Shown: one piece after another, positions 1-9,233 of the stretch
Position numbering within the stretch: the stretch's first letter is position 1
Layout of the letters: each line of letters begins with the position of its first letter
NCBI GenBank assembly: GCA_910575665.1
Contig: CAJTFB010000006.1
Span: 1 to 64,000 of the forward strand
DNA: 64,000 nt
From: Eubacteriaceae bacterium
GTDB taxonomy: Bacteria; Bacillota; Clostridia; Lachnospirales; Lachnospiraceae
Direction of reading: 5' to 3'
Position numbers and translations under genes: made by a program
The notes under the pieces: generated by a model
Told to the model about the DNA's origin: nothing
The model's database searches: none
What the model saw: only the letters and a program-made list of their open reading frames with translations

Positions 1-32
1 CAACAATAATTATGTAAAGAAATATATGTATC

Positions 33-80
33 GAAAGCAGAGAACGCTGCATTCTAACGGCTATTTCTCTGCTTTCTTTT
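33..80 (+). terminator. Rho-independent terminator-like hairpin
   Basis: A perfect 12-bp inverted repeat (33-44 with 65-76) encloses a 20-nt loop and is followed by TTTT. A second, near-perfect inverted pair (10-23 with 90-102) lies outside it, so the whole block can fold as a nested stem. It probably ends a transcript entering from the left, or marks the end of a mobile segment. Confidence 0.6.
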
Positions 81-314
81 CATAATTACTTTCTCTACAT
101 AAGGATGCCCTGCCTATTGATGGCAGAATGGGTGAAAGAAAGACCAGAGGTCAATCCTCTGGCTGCTCTTTTGCCTTACATATTCCCTGCGCTGTCCCTG
201 CTATGATAGTCAGTTCCGCATCATCAAAAAAGCATCCAATTGACTGCGTAAGATTATTTTTCTTGTCAAAGTTCATGGGATATAATGTTGTAGTGAACAT
301 TTACGGTTGCATAC

Positions 315-343
315 TTGTTAAAGTTCTTTTTGATGGATATAAT
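315..343 (+). promoter_or_regulatory. Sigma-A-like promoter in a gene-poor 5' region
   Basis: TTGTTA at 315-320 and TATAAT at 338-343 are separated by 17 bp. Positions 81-537 hold no convincing gene. The only reading frame downstream of this promoter is the 32-codon ORF at 369-467. Confidence 0.35.
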
Positions 344-368
344 ATTATGGTACGTTGGGTAGTCAGAT

Positions 369-467
369 ATGTTTGAATATATGGCAGCCCAGGAAAGCGA
401 AAAAATAGAACGTATCACTTCGGTGGTACGGCGGATATCTAAAAAAATCAGATTGTGGGCGCAATAA
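369..467 (+). CDS. Possible 32-aa basic helical peptide or gene fragment
   Basis: A 32-codon frame starts with ATG at 369 about 25 bp after a plausible -10 box. The peptide begins MFEYMAAQ and is rich in Arg, Lys and Glu, with a repeating hydrophobic pattern suggesting one amphipathic helix. No clear ribosome binding site is visible, and I do not recognise a family. It may be the tail of a gene degraded in the mobile region, or a chance frame. It ends about 70 bp before the response-regulator promoter. Confidence 0.2.
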   Translation: MFEYMAAQESEKIERITSVVRRISKKIRLWAQ

Positions 468-537
468 ACATCTATCGGATATGGCTCATTCTGAAAGATG
501 CACAAAAGCCTGTTGATATTCGAAAAAAAGTAGGAAC

Positions 538-569
538 TTGACCACTTTTTGACTTTTAAGCTTTATAAT
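538..569 (+). promoter_or_regulatory. Regulated promoter with 11-bp-phased TTGAC direct repeats (copy 1)
   Basis: Two TTGAC half-sites start at 538 and 549, one helical turn apart, and TATAAT lies at 564-569. There is no normal -35 hexamer at 17 bp, so the direct repeat occupies the -35 region. This is the layout of activator sites for OmpR/PhoB-type regulators. The same arrangement recurs at 2689 and 9234. It drives the response regulator gene, which suggests autoregulation. Confidence 0.65.
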
Positions 570-593
570 ATTTTAGATTAGGAGGTTTTTGCT

Positions 594-1268
594 ATGGCAT
601 ATAAGATACTCATTGTTGATGATGAAAAAATGCTGACTGAATTATTATCAAGCCACTTGCAGGATTGTGGATATGAGACTTTTGTAGCGGAAGATGCGGA
701 GCAGGCAATATCAATGCTGAATACATATCCAGATTTAATTTTGCTTGACATCAACATGCCCGAAATGGACGGATTGGAGCTATGCAAGATTATCCGTAAT
801 AATGTCACCTGCCCTATTTTGTTTTTGACAGCTCGGATTACAGAACAGGACAAGGTAAACGGTTTGCAGGTCGGCGGCGATGACTACATAACCAAGCCTT
901 TTAGTTTACAAGAATTGACCGCAAGGGTGGCGGCTCACCTGCGGAGGGACGAGAGAAGCAAGTGTACTCCTAAAATCGTATCTTCACAAGGCTTAATTGT
1001 AAATCTTGCTGAACGCAAAATTTTTTATGGAGAAAGGTCGCTGAACTTATCAAATCGTGAATTTGATATTGTCGAGTTTCTGATGAGTAACGCTAACCAG
1101 ATATTTGATAAAGAACGGATATACGAAACCGTATGGGGCTTTAATGCTGAGGGCGACAGCAATGTTATTAAAGAGCATATCCGAAAAATCAGAAATAAAC
1201 TGACGGAAGCTACGGGCAAGGAATATATAGAAACAGTTTGGGGGATGGGATACAGATGGAAAAAATGA
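594..1268 (+). CDS. OmpR-family response regulator
   Basis: A 224-aa two-domain regulator. The receiver domain (about residues 3-115) has the acidic pair D9-E11 after ILIVDD, the phospho-acceptor D52 in LLDINMPEMDG, and K101 in ITKPF. The C-terminal winged-helix domain (about 125-223) keeps the typical VWG and HIRKIRNKL motifs. Start is set by AGGAGG at 580-585. The sensor kinase overlaps its 3' end, so the two are translationally coupled. Its own promoter, the lipoprotein-ABC operon and the amidase remnant all carry the same phased direct repeat, so these are its likely targets. It resembles VanR-like regulators, but that subfamily is not proven by sequence. Confidence 0.93.
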   Translation: MAYKILIVDDEKMLTELLSSHLQDCGYETFVAEDAEQAISMLNTYPDLILLDINMPEMDGLELCKIIRNNVTCPILFLTARITEQDKVNGLQVGGDDYITKPFSLQELTARVAAHLRRDERSKCTPKIVSSQGLIVNLAERKIFYGERSLNLSNREFDIVEFLMSNANQIFDKERIYETVWGFNAEGDSNVIKEHIRKIRNKLTEATGKEYIETVWGMGYRWKK

Positions 1269-2539
1269 AGAAAGTAAAATCTATTAAAAGTGCATTTATC
1301 TGGGCGGTTGCCATTACAATGATAATTGTTTTTACATCCTCTGCTTTGACAATTTATATCTGTTATCGTATGCAGAAGATTATCCTCCCCGACTCACAGG
1401 AAATTTGGCTGCATACACAGACTATTATGGCAGATGGGACAGTATCTGAGGCAAAGCAAAGATTGATACTTGATGAACCTTCTAAAGTGTCTATGCTTGC
1501 CCCCGCTAAAACGGAAGAAGAAAAGTTAGGGGATACAGAATTTACAATAGAGAGAATAGAATCCAGCTTCTCCACACTTCGCCCGAAACAACAGTTACTA
1601 TATAGAGCAATAAGCATTTCTATGGTAGGGCTTCCTTTTATCTATTCAGTTATAGGAATCATGTTATGTGCATGGTGGTTTTATAGAAAAAAGCTATCGC
1701 CGCCAATTCAGGTTCTTGCAGATGCAACAAAGCATATAAAGGGGCAAGACCTTGATTTTACGGTTGCTTATAACAGTAACGATGAATTAGGCAGGCTCTG
1801 CACAGCTTTTGAAGAAATGCGGCAAGCTTTGTATGATAACAACCGACAGCTATGGAATATGATTGAGCAGCGGAGAATTTTACAGGCATCAGTGGCACAT
1901 GACCTCAGAAATCCGATTGCGATTATAGAGGGCTATGTCGAATATATGCAGCAATGCTTTACAAATGGAAGTCTGAATGATGAGAAATTGCAGCATACAC
2001 TATCCAACCTTGCGATAACCTCAAAACGACTTGAGCGTTATACAGATTATATTCGTGATTTGAATACCATTGAAGAAACCGAAACAAAGTATTCTGTCGT
2101 TCAGTTGCCAGATTTTTTGAAAAATGCTACAGAAAGCCTTTCACTTATTGCAGGACAACATAGCCTGGAGATTGAATATCATTCTACCGTATCCAAATGT
2201 CAAGTAAAATTAGATGAGCAAATATTTTACCGTATTGTTGAGAATATCTTTTCCAATGCCATTCGATATGCTAATAGCAAAGTGAGTTTCCTATACACAT
2301 TTATTGATGATGTACTTACTATAACCATTACAGACGACGGCAAAGGATTTTCAAAGGCAATGCTCCGCAAAAAGAATACCTTTCTTTATTCTGAGGATAA
2401 AACGGGTGAACATATGGGATTGGGATTGGCTACAAGCCGTGTCCTTAGCCAGAAACACGGCGGATGTTTAGAACTTTCAAATGTTACTCCGAGTGGAGCT
2501 TGTGTAACAATTAAACTTGCAGTCAACAAAGCGGGATGA
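1256..2539 (+). CDS. Membrane sensor histidine kinase
   Basis: A 427-aa kinase. A first membrane helix lies at about residues 10-32, then an extracellular loop of about 90 residues, a second helix near 123-145 and a HAMP linker. The H-box reads VAHDLRNP (conserved His), the N-box ENIFSNAIRYA, then DDGKGF and GLGLATS for ATP binding. The start is taken at ATG 1256, overlapping the response regulator stop by 13 bp; a TTG at 1238 is possible but less likely. The short loop gives no hint of the ligand. The neighbouring lipoproteins, ABC transporter and amidase suggest it senses a cell-envelope stress or peptide. Confidence 0.92.
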   Translation: MEKMKKVKSIKSAFIWAVAITMIIVFTSSALTIYICYRMQKIILPDSQEIWLHTQTIMADGTVSEAKQRLILDEPSKVSMLAPAKTEEEKLGDTEFTIERIESSFSTLRPKQQLLYRAISISMVGLPFIYSVIGIMLCAWWFYRKKLSPPIQVLADATKHIKGQDLDFTVAYNSNDELGRLCTAFEEMRQALYDNNRQLWNMIEQRRILQASVAHDLRNPIAIIEGYVEYMQQCFTNGSLNDEKLQHTLSNLAITSKRLERYTDYIRDLNTIEETETKYSVVQLPDFLKNATESLSLIAGQHSLEIEYHSTVSKCQVKLDEQIFYRIVENIFSNAIRYANSKVSFLYTFIDDVLTITITDDGKGFSKAMLRKKNTFLYSEDKTGEHMGLGLATSRVLSQKHGGCLELSNVTPSGACVTIKLAVNKAG

Positions 2540-2628
2540 TATTTTCAACCCTTTATTGATAATGTTGGCGTTAATCATACCTTTTCCCATTTATCGAGCA
2601 ACATAAATACATAAAAAGTAAGACGCAG

Positions 2629-2671
2629 AACCAGCAGACTTGTGAGAAATCACTGTTTGTTGGTTTTTCTT
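2629..2671 (+). terminator. Terminator after the two-component genes
   Basis: An 11-bp stem (2629-2639 with 2655-2665, two G-U pairs) is followed by TTTCTT. It separates the regulator genes from the next promoter at 2689. Confidence 0.6.
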
Positions 2672-2688
2672 GTGTAATTTTCTATTTC

Positions 2689-2720
2689 TTGACCGCATTT
2701 TGACATTTGGCTTTTATAAT
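2689..2720 (+). promoter_or_regulatory. Regulated promoter with 11-bp-phased TTGAC direct repeats (copy 2)
   Basis: TTGAC half-sites start at 2689 and 2700 and TATAAT lies at 2715-2720. Spacing between half-sites and to the -10 box is identical to the copy at 538. It drives the lipoprotein and ABC transporter genes. Confidence 0.65.
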
Positions 2721-2753
2721 TGAAATATATCAAACATGACAGGAGGATAAACA

Positions 2754-3791
2754 ATGCGAAAACGAATATTATCATTAGTTATGGTTTGCGGCTTGCTATT
2801 CACTACGACAGCTTGCGGAAATTATAACATAGAAGACGGAAAAGCTCCCCCGCAAAACACGGAAGAAAATCCATTTACAAAATCAGAGGAAGATGGTTCT
2901 TTAGGTTTTTTCAGCCACGAGGAAGTGAGTCCCACCAGAGCGGATGACCAGAGTGTTTTACCGTATGAATATAACGGCGGAGAATTTACCTTGGACTATC
3001 AGTTTACATCAGAGGGAAAATTGGATAACATAGGCTTCCTGCTCTTTTTGGACGGAAAGCCACAGGCGTACAAGGTAAATGATAAGAGGGCGGAATATGA
3101 GTATCTCCATTGTTTTAAAACATCAGAAAAGCACAAAGAAAAATTTTCGTTTGTGTTTACACCGAACACGGGAAAAAAAGGTGATACCCTAAATATTACA
3201 ATCCTGAGCATTACCAATCCCGCTTTCCAACCCGATATGAAAGAAACATCAAGTTACGGTTGGTATCACCAACACCTTGAAAGAGTGCTGAAACTGCATT
3301 TTAATGAGGATGCTCCAGACACCGATATCTTTTATGGAGAAAGTGAAAATATTTTTCGTGATGTCAGCGTTGCAGAAGAAAAAATCACTTCCTCTTTTAT
3401 TGAGAATGATCTTGTGAAAAACGGTTGGAATGGAATTACTATGGATACATTGGATAGCGGCGTTTATTCAACTATTTCATATGATGGCGAATTAGTGTAT
3501 GACAATATCAATCTTACCAATAAAGATACACTTACAGTGCGTTACACGATTTGCGGAACGCCAGGTACAAGGTATGGCATATCATTCTTCTTAAATCATA
3601 AGCCTATATCGTTTGATAAAGTGATTTCATACGATGCAACATTAAGCAAAGGAAATGTGTGGATAATTGAAGCCATCGTAGACACCTCTAAATTAGATGA
3701 CTTCAATACTTTCTATGCGGTAGCTGTTGCTGCAAGCAATGATTGTTCTACAAATAAGACAGGTTCAATTTTGTTTTATAAGGAGGGCTGA
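2754..3791 (+). CDS. Uncharacterised lipoprotein, first gene of the ABC operon
   Basis: A 345-aa lipoprotein. The signal peptide ends in a lipobox TTTAC at residues 17-21, so the mature protein starts at Cys21 and is anchored outside the membrane. A low-complexity, acidic linker follows, then an all-beta-looking region without a family I recognise. Start is fixed by AGGAGG at 2741-2746. It is four bases from the next lipoprotein gene, in one operon with the ABC transporter. A role in sensing or binding the transporter substrate, or in immunity to it, is inferred from position only. Confidence 0.85.
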   Translation: MRKRILSLVMVCGLLFTTTACGNYNIEDGKAPPQNTEENPFTKSEEDGSLGFFSHEEVSPTRADDQSVLPYEYNGGEFTLDYQFTSEGKLDNIGFLLFLDGKPQAYKVNDKRAEYEYLHCFKTSEKHKEKFSFVFTPNTGKKGDTLNITILSITNPAFQPDMKETSSYGWYHQHLERVLKLHFNEDAPDTDIFYGESENIFRDVSVAEEKITSSFIENDLVKNGWNGITMDTLDSGVYSTISYDGELVYDNINLTNKDTLTVRYTICGTPGTRYGISFFLNHKPISFDKVISYDATLSKGNVWIIEAIVDTSKLDDFNTFYAVAVAASNDCSTNKTGSILFYKEG

Positions 3792-3794
3792 AAA

Positions 3795-5054
3795 ATGAAA
3801 ACGAAATCCATGTGCATTATGCTTATACTTGCTTTTGCTCTTAATCTGTCAGCTTGTGGTAACAGTCAGGAAAATGTGAATAGTTCTGAAAACGGAATCT
3901 CCATAGATGTGCCACAATCCGAAGAAAATAACACATCGGAAAAAACAGGAAGTGAAAGCAGCGACAATAATAAGTCCAACCCACAGAATAGTGATACAGA
4001 TAAAAATACTATGGATGTTGGCACAGTGAATGGCTCGGCTTTCTCTGGAAAGGTCAGCGGCTGTTATTACGCTGATGGCAATCGGATTATTGTTGCAGCA
4101 GATAAGCTCTATCTTTATGATACTGGGAAAAGCGAGACTATAGCAAGTGCGGATATTTTTTTGAATGAGTTATGTGTGCAGCCTTATTCGGACGGGTATT
4201 TCATTGTCGGTGAAGAAAATAGCAGCGGCAGCACGGGTTCATTTGCAACGGCACAAAGCAGTAATGGAGTAAAAGGATACCTATTGAATAAGGATTTTGT
4301 TGTTGAGAATACGATTTCCTTTAGTGGGCTGCTAAATGATGATTCTGTCCTCCAAATGGCGAGTGTCACCATTTCACAGGACGGAAAACAAATCGCTATC
4401 GGCGGATTACAAGGACTTTATCTCTATGATATTTCTTCCAAAAAGATACATGCCATTCTGAGCTATTCCAAAAATGGCAGGGCAAATAATATGCAGATTG
4501 TAACGATGGATAGTCTTGCATTTACGGGAGATAAAACTTTAACTTATGTAGGTATGGGAATAAGCTCTAATGGCGGGGATGGAGTCTCTGTTTATGGAAC
4601 AGTATCCACAGACAATGCAAGTCTTAGTATCACAAAAAAAGCCGACTATGAAGTGGATGTTGAAGAAGTGCAAAAGGGAGGGAACTTACTTGTCATGCCC
4701 CAGAGCTTTAACAAAAATAATGGAACGCTGCTAATGCTTGATACTGCATCTAATACAGAAAAAAAGTTTACATTCTCAAGTAGCAGCGAAGGAAAGGACG
4801 GGGTTTTCTGCTCTGAGCAAGGTAAATATTTTGCTACTTCCATTTTGGGAGAAGCAAGCGTAACAATTAATATTTATGATACAGCATCGGGAAAGGTTAT
4901 CCATACCGAAACGGTCAAGGACAAAAACAGTACTTATTTCCAGCGTGTCCCGCAGATTTTAATTTTGGATGAATCCGGCACCTGTATCGTTGTGCTTGGG
5001 CGAGGTATTGGCGAGGTAAGCACTTTGATAACAACATTTGGCTTTAAGGGGTAA
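3795..5054 (+). CDS. Lipoprotein with beta-propeller-like repeats
   Basis: A 419-aa lipoprotein with lipobox LSAC (Cys21), followed by a Ser/Asn/Glu-rich linker to about residue 75. The rest has repeated blade-like stretches such as LYLYDTG, GLYLYDISS and INIYDTASG, typical of WD40-like or quinoprotein-like propellers. Blade number cannot be set by eye. GGAGG precedes the start. It sits between another lipoprotein and the ABC ATPase. The C-terminal half of the permease at 7210-9219 also looks propeller-like, so the system has at least two extracellular propeller-type domains. Confidence 0.83.
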   Translation: MKTKSMCIMLILAFALNLSACGNSQENVNSSENGISIDVPQSEENNTSEKTGSESSDNNKSNPQNSDTDKNTMDVGTVNGSAFSGKVSGCYYADGNRIIVAADKLYLYDTGKSETIASADIFLNELCVQPYSDGYFIVGEENSSGSTGSFATAQSSNGVKGYLLNKDFVVENTISFSGLLNDDSVLQMASVTISQDGKQIAIGGLQGLYLYDISSKKIHAILSYSKNGRANNMQIVTMDSLAFTGDKTLTYVGMGISSNGGDGVSVYGTVSTDNASLSITKKADYEVDVEEVQKGGNLLVMPQSFNKNNGTLLMLDTASNTEKKFTFSSSSEGKDGVFCSEQGKYFATSILGEASVTINIYDTASGKVIHTETVKDKNSTYFQRVPQILILDESGTCIVVLGRGIGEVSTLITTFGFKG

Positions 5055-5060
5055 TTATCT

Positions 5061-5924
5061 ATGAAAGTATCATTTCAGAATATTTCAAAACAGTATAAAG
5101 GTAAATATGCCCTAAAGAATTTTACCACTGAACTCTCGGAGGGCGTCTATGGACTTTTAGGGGCTAACGGAGCAGGAAAAACAACGCTGATAAATATATT
5201 TGTCGGCATTTTGGGCAGCGATAATGGAACTGTTTTGATAGACGGTCAAGATGCAAAAAAAATGGGCAAAGACTTTTTATCAAAAATCGGATATATGCCG
5301 CAATACCCTATCTTCTATCGGGATTTTACGGTAATGGATTTCCTGTTATATATGTGCGCATTAAAAGGAATCCCTGCGGAACAAGGAAAAGAACGGGCTT
5401 TTGAGCTTCTGGGCATTGTCAATCTTTTAGATGCGAAAGATAAAAAGATTGGCGCTCTTTCTGGTGGTATGCGGCAGAGAGTCGGCATTGTCCAGGCAAT
5501 GTTAGGCGACCCTAAAATCCTTATTTTAGACGAGCCTACAGCAGGACTTGACCCAAGTGAACGCATCCGCTTTCGCAATTTGATTTCACAGTTTGCACAG
5601 GGACGGACGATTTTGCTGGCTACCCATATCGTTTCTGATGTCGAGTGTATTGCAAAAGAGATTATTATTCTCAAAGAAGGCACATTGATTACGCAAGGAA
5701 CTACCGACGTATTAGAACAGAGTATCTATGGTAAAGTGTGGGAAGTGACAACAAACGCCAAAGAGGCTGCTTGCCTTAGCAACAAATATTATGTCAGTAA
5801 TATGAAGCAGCAGGGCGAAAATTTTTCAGTGAGGATTGTAAGCGATAGTTCGCCCGCAACAAACGCAGTAAAAGCTTCCCCTAACTTGGAAGATGTATTT
5901 TTATATTATTTCCGCGGGCAATGA
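5061..5924 (+). CDS. ABC transporter ATP-binding protein (ABC-2 type exporter)
   Basis: A 287-aa ATPase. It has Walker A GANGAGKT near residue 38, Q-loop YMPQYP near 85, signature LSGGMRQR near 135, Walker B ILILDEPTAGLD near 155 and an H-loop THIVSD. The C-terminal extension of about 70 residues is usual for exporters of lantibiotics, polyether-type drugs or lipid-linked substrates. It is seven bases downstream of the lipoprotein gene and next to two membrane proteins that would complete the transporter. The substrate is not evident. Confidence 0.92.
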   Translation: MKVSFQNISKQYKGKYALKNFTTELSEGVYGLLGANGAGKTTLINIFVGILGSDNGTVLIDGQDAKKMGKDFLSKIGYMPQYPIFYRDFTVMDFLLYMCALKGIPAEQGKERAFELLGIVNLLDAKDKKIGALSGGMRQRVGIVQAMLGDPKILILDEPTAGLDPSERIRFRNLISQFAQGRTILLATHIVSDVECIAKEIIILKEGTLITQGTTDVLEQSIYGKVWEVTTNAKEAACLSNKYYVSNMKQQGENFSVRIVSDSSPATNAVKASPNLEDVFLYYFRGQ

Positions 5925-5992
5925 GTCAAGTGCCGTGCTTGCACGAGCATTTGACGAATGCCGCGAGAGTCGAAAGACATTGGAGAGAAAAA

Positions 5993-7234
5993 ATGACACG
6001 CTTAATCAGATATGAATTTTACAAATTGTTTTGCAAGCGGTCAATACTTGTTGTACTTATTCTGTTCAGCGTAATAAACCTGTTCAAAATAAATAATGAA
6101 TTTCATTCCTATTCCTACTTGGCAGACGGGAAAGACAGCCGCAGTTGGAACAGCGTGTATTGGCAGCTCTATGAGAAATATCGTGGAGAGATAACTTCCG
6201 ATAAAATCAACAATCTTCTTGACCTGTATCAGCCGTTAGAAGATGCTACGGCTGATATGACGGCAAGCACAGACACAGATGACCCGAATACGATGACGGG
6301 AAATATATATAGTGACGAAAACATCTTAGAAAAATACTATGTACAGCCTATGGAATATTTCTATAATTATCGGACTTATGCTTCGGAAGTGGCAAAGAAG
6401 GCAAAAGAAAATGCTGCATTTTACAAGGAACAAGGACAGACTTATGAAGTGCGTAAAAACAGTGTTATTTACAATCTTTATTCTGGACGGAATATACCAG
6501 CTTTTGCCTATCAGGAAATGTATAACTATTATTTGAACTATGACTTTTCAAATATATTGGTTTTGTTTCTTTGTTTATACGGAATTATCAGCACTTTCGT
6601 CTATGAAAAGGAAACGCAGATGGATATGCTGTTACTGACGAACCCTAATGGCGGTAAAAAAACCGTATTAGCTAAAATTGTTGCAGTTACTTTATTTGTA
6701 ATAAGTGTTGTAATATGGTTTTCCGTTCTGGATTATCTTGGCTTTTCCTTTTCATTTGGAACAATGGAAGGATATAATCTTCCTCTGTATGCCATCAGCA
6801 ATTTCAGTACGGCTGCGGTAAACTGCAATTTGTGGCAATACGTAGTTCTATCCGCAATTACAAAAGCAATCGGCATATGGACTATGAGTATGGTATTCCT
6901 ACTGATTTCCATGTTTTGGCGTAATGCTCTTATCCCATTTGTCGCTGATTTTGGAGCAGCCTTATGTTTGATTATTATAGGTGCGTCACAAAGTTACTCA
7001 AGCAATATTTGGCTAAAGATAATAAACCCATACTCGTTGCTCACTAACCGCATTCTGTTCGGCAAGACGGAATTTATCGGTTTTGCGGGTTATCCAATAC
7101 AAAGTTTTTTGGCAGCTATTATTTTTGCCGTAATAGTGGGAATGGTTGTAATAACGGTAATGGTTATACTTTCTAAAAAGAACTGCCATTGCCGGGACAG
7201 GAGGATAAAATGTCTGGATTCATGTACGAAATAA
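5993..7234 (+). CDS. ABC-2 type permease subunit
   Basis: A 413-aa membrane protein. The start is placed at ATG 5993 after GGAGAG because the upstream 24 codons overlap the ATPase end and are not hydrophobic or conserved in appearance. One membrane helix lies near the N-terminus (ILVVLILFSVINLF), then an extracellular domain of about 170 residues, then five to six helices. This layout is typical of ABC-2 permeases related to bacteriocin-immunity exporters. It overlaps the next permease gene by 25 bp. Confidence 0.87.
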   Translation: MTRLIRYEFYKLFCKRSILVVLILFSVINLFKINNEFHSYSYLADGKDSRSWNSVYWQLYEKYRGEITSDKINNLLDLYQPLEDATADMTASTDTDDPNTMTGNIYSDENILEKYYVQPMEYFYNYRTYASEVAKKAKENAAFYKEQGQTYEVRKNSVIYNLYSGRNIPAFAYQEMYNYYLNYDFSNILVLFLCLYGIISTFVYEKETQMDMLLLTNPNGGKKTVLAKIVAVTLFVISVVIWFSVLDYLGFSFSFGTMEGYNLPLYAISNFSTAAVNCNLWQYVVLSAITKAIGIWTMSMVFLLISMFWRNALIPFVADFGAALCLIIIGASQSYSSNIWLKIINPYSLLTNRILFGKTEFIGFAGYPIQSFLAAIIFAVIVGMVVITVMVILSKKNCHCRDRRIKCLDSCTK

Positions 7235-9219
7235 AAAAGATAATGCTCCACCAAAAGGGGCTGCTCTATATCGTCATTGTCCTATTGTTTGGAACTGTAT
7301 GGCTCGTTGCATCAGACAATCCTTATAATAGTGCAATGGAACAGTACAAAAGTGAATATGAATGGTATCTTGATAAGGTAAATGGATACTGTACCGATGA
7401 ATCTTCTCTTTATCTGGAACAGGAAGCAGAGAGAATTGCAGACGCCAGGGAGAAACAAAATTATCTTTTGCAAAGCTACTATGATGGCAAAATCAGTGAA
7501 AGCGAATATAAGAAGGAGAGCCAGGAAATTGGAAAGGTTCTGGAACATCAGAACGGATTTGAGGTCGTTTATCAGCAATATCTCTACACCTGCGAAAATG
7601 CCAAAAACCGCTATTTTCTTCAAACGAACGGATGGACGGGGCTTCTTGGCGGAGGTACGCTCAATTTTGTCCTGTTCCTTGGCATTTTGCTTTTGGTTAC
7701 GCCCGTATTCTGTTCCGAGTATAGCTGCCAGATGGATGCTTTGATTTTGACCTCAAAAGAGGGACGAAAAAGCTCTTTGCATAAGCTGCTCATTGTTATT
7801 TCGGGCGTCCTCTTGATGTGCGTAAGCATATCGCTCATTGAATACGGATTTTACAGCCTCAAATATGGACTGCCTAATGGAAATTATCCCATCCAAAGCC
7901 TTAGTTACTTTGCAGGCAGCAACAAAAGCATAACTTTATTCGAGGGATATGTATATATAGGATTGCTCCGTCTTTTTGGCAGCGTGTTTTTAACAATACT
8001 TCTTATGTTTATTTCTGTTTTGGCGAAAAAGTATGCGGTGACCCTGCTTGCAGGTGCAGTATCGGTCATTATTCCCTATGTAGGTCTATCCAAAACAATT
8101 ATTTACCGGCTGCCGTTGCCTTTGCCATTTCTGCTCGGAACAGACTTTTTTGCAGGAGATATTGTTTCAAGTGATGCTTTTACAGGTGATGAGAAAATTG
8201 TTTTTGCAGAGATTAATACTATTACACTGCTGATTTTGTTTTTAGTATCCGTATTCTTATGTATTTTGGCTGCCGCTTGGATTTTACGGAGCAATTCTAA
8301 CAAATGGCAAATGAAAACAAGGAAAATGCGAAATGTACCGACTCTTGCTATCATACTTAGTTTAGTATTGACAATGACAGGATGTTCAGATAACGGAAAA
8401 AGCCAGAATTTTATTTATAATTCATCGGCGGAATATGATTGTATGGGCTATGAAATAACACAGGACGCAGAAACTTTCGACTATTATCTTAAAAATGCTT
8501 CCACGGGAGAAATGCTTCATTTAGTACGCTCACCTATGTTTGGGGCGTTTTCTGATGAAGAAAAGGTATGTGCGTTTTGTGTATGTTCACCATATCTATA
8601 TTATACGACATCGGTTACGGAAAGCTATGTGAACCGTGTCGGAAACTATAACAGCAGCATAACAAAGGTGTCGGTGGTAGAACTTAATTTAGATACCTTT
8701 GAGGAAAAAATTGTTTTTGAACAGATTACAAATTCTGGTCGTTCCCTCTTTGACATTGATTATGAGACGGGTGATAAATGGAAGTTTTTAGAGTTCCATC
8801 ACGATTTTTTCATAAATAATGACAGCATATTTTTCATTGGCGATGATGGCATAACAGAAGTAAACCGTTTCACGAAAGGCATTACAAAACTTGACATCCC
8901 TACAAGTGGAAATATCTCATTCGATGGAGAAAACATTTTTTACAAAAACGAGCAATCAGTTTTAACAAGGTATCATGTTCCAAGTGGCGAAACTTTTACT
9001 TATGAAAAAGTAGTTGCGTATGATTTCTGCATTGATGAGCAGTCGATTTATTATGTATCCAGAACAGACGGAAGTCGTGTATATTCCTGCAACAAGGATG
9101 GGAACAACAAAAGGTTGATTAGCGATACGCCCGCAATGTCGGTTACTTGTGATGCTGGCAACATTTATATATTAGCAAAAGAAAGCGGGGAGAACATCGT
9201 TTTATCAAAAAGTCGTTAA
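7210..9219 (+). CDS. ABC-2 permease fused to a lipoprotein-like propeller domain
   Basis: A 669-aa protein with two parts. Residues 1 to about 370 form an ABC-2 permease: one N-terminal helix, an extracellular segment rich in Glu and Tyr, then several helices. At about residue 377 a hydrophobic stretch ends in MTGCSDNG, which looks exactly like a lipoprotein signal and lipobox inside the protein. The remaining 280 residues are hydrophilic and propeller-like (IYYVSRTDGSRVYSC and similar). ATG 7210 is chosen over the TTG at 7189 because AGGAGG lies at 7199-7204. A fusion of permease and lipoprotein genes is the simplest reading. Confidence 0.8.
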   Translation: MSGFMYEIKKIMLHQKGLLYIVIVLLFGTVWLVASDNPYNSAMEQYKSEYEWYLDKVNGYCTDESSLYLEQEAERIADAREKQNYLLQSYYDGKISESEYKKESQEIGKVLEHQNGFEVVYQQYLYTCENAKNRYFLQTNGWTGLLGGGTLNFVLFLGILLLVTPVFCSEYSCQMDALILTSKEGRKSSLHKLLIVISGVLLMCVSISLIEYGFYSLKYGLPNGNYPIQSLSYFAGSNKSITLFEGYVYIGLLRLFGSVFLTILLMFISVLAKKYAVTLLAGAVSVIIPYVGLSKTIIYRLPLPLPFLLGTDFFAGDIVSSDAFTGDEKIVFAEINTITLLILFLVSVFLCILAAAWILRSNSNKWQMKTRKMRNVPTLAIILSLVLTMTGCSDNGKSQNFIYNSSAEYDCMGYEITQDAETFDYYLKNASTGEMLHLVRSPMFGAFSDEEKVCAFCVCSPYLYYTTSVTESYVNRVGNYNSSITKVSVVELNLDTFEEKIVFEQITNSGRSLFDIDYETGDKWKFLEFHHDFFINNDSIFFIGDDGITEVNRFTKGITKLDIPTSGNISFDGENIFYKNEQSVLTRYHVPSGETFTYEKVVAYDFCIDEQSIYYVSRTDGSRVYSCNKDGNNKRLISDTPAMSVTCDAGNIYILAKESGENIVLSKSR

Positions 9220-9233
9220 ATAATGCCTAATTC

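Noticed and set aside
128-376. 82-codon frame at the left end
   Set aside because: No ribosome site, no family resemblance, and it runs across the promoter-like sequence at 315-343.
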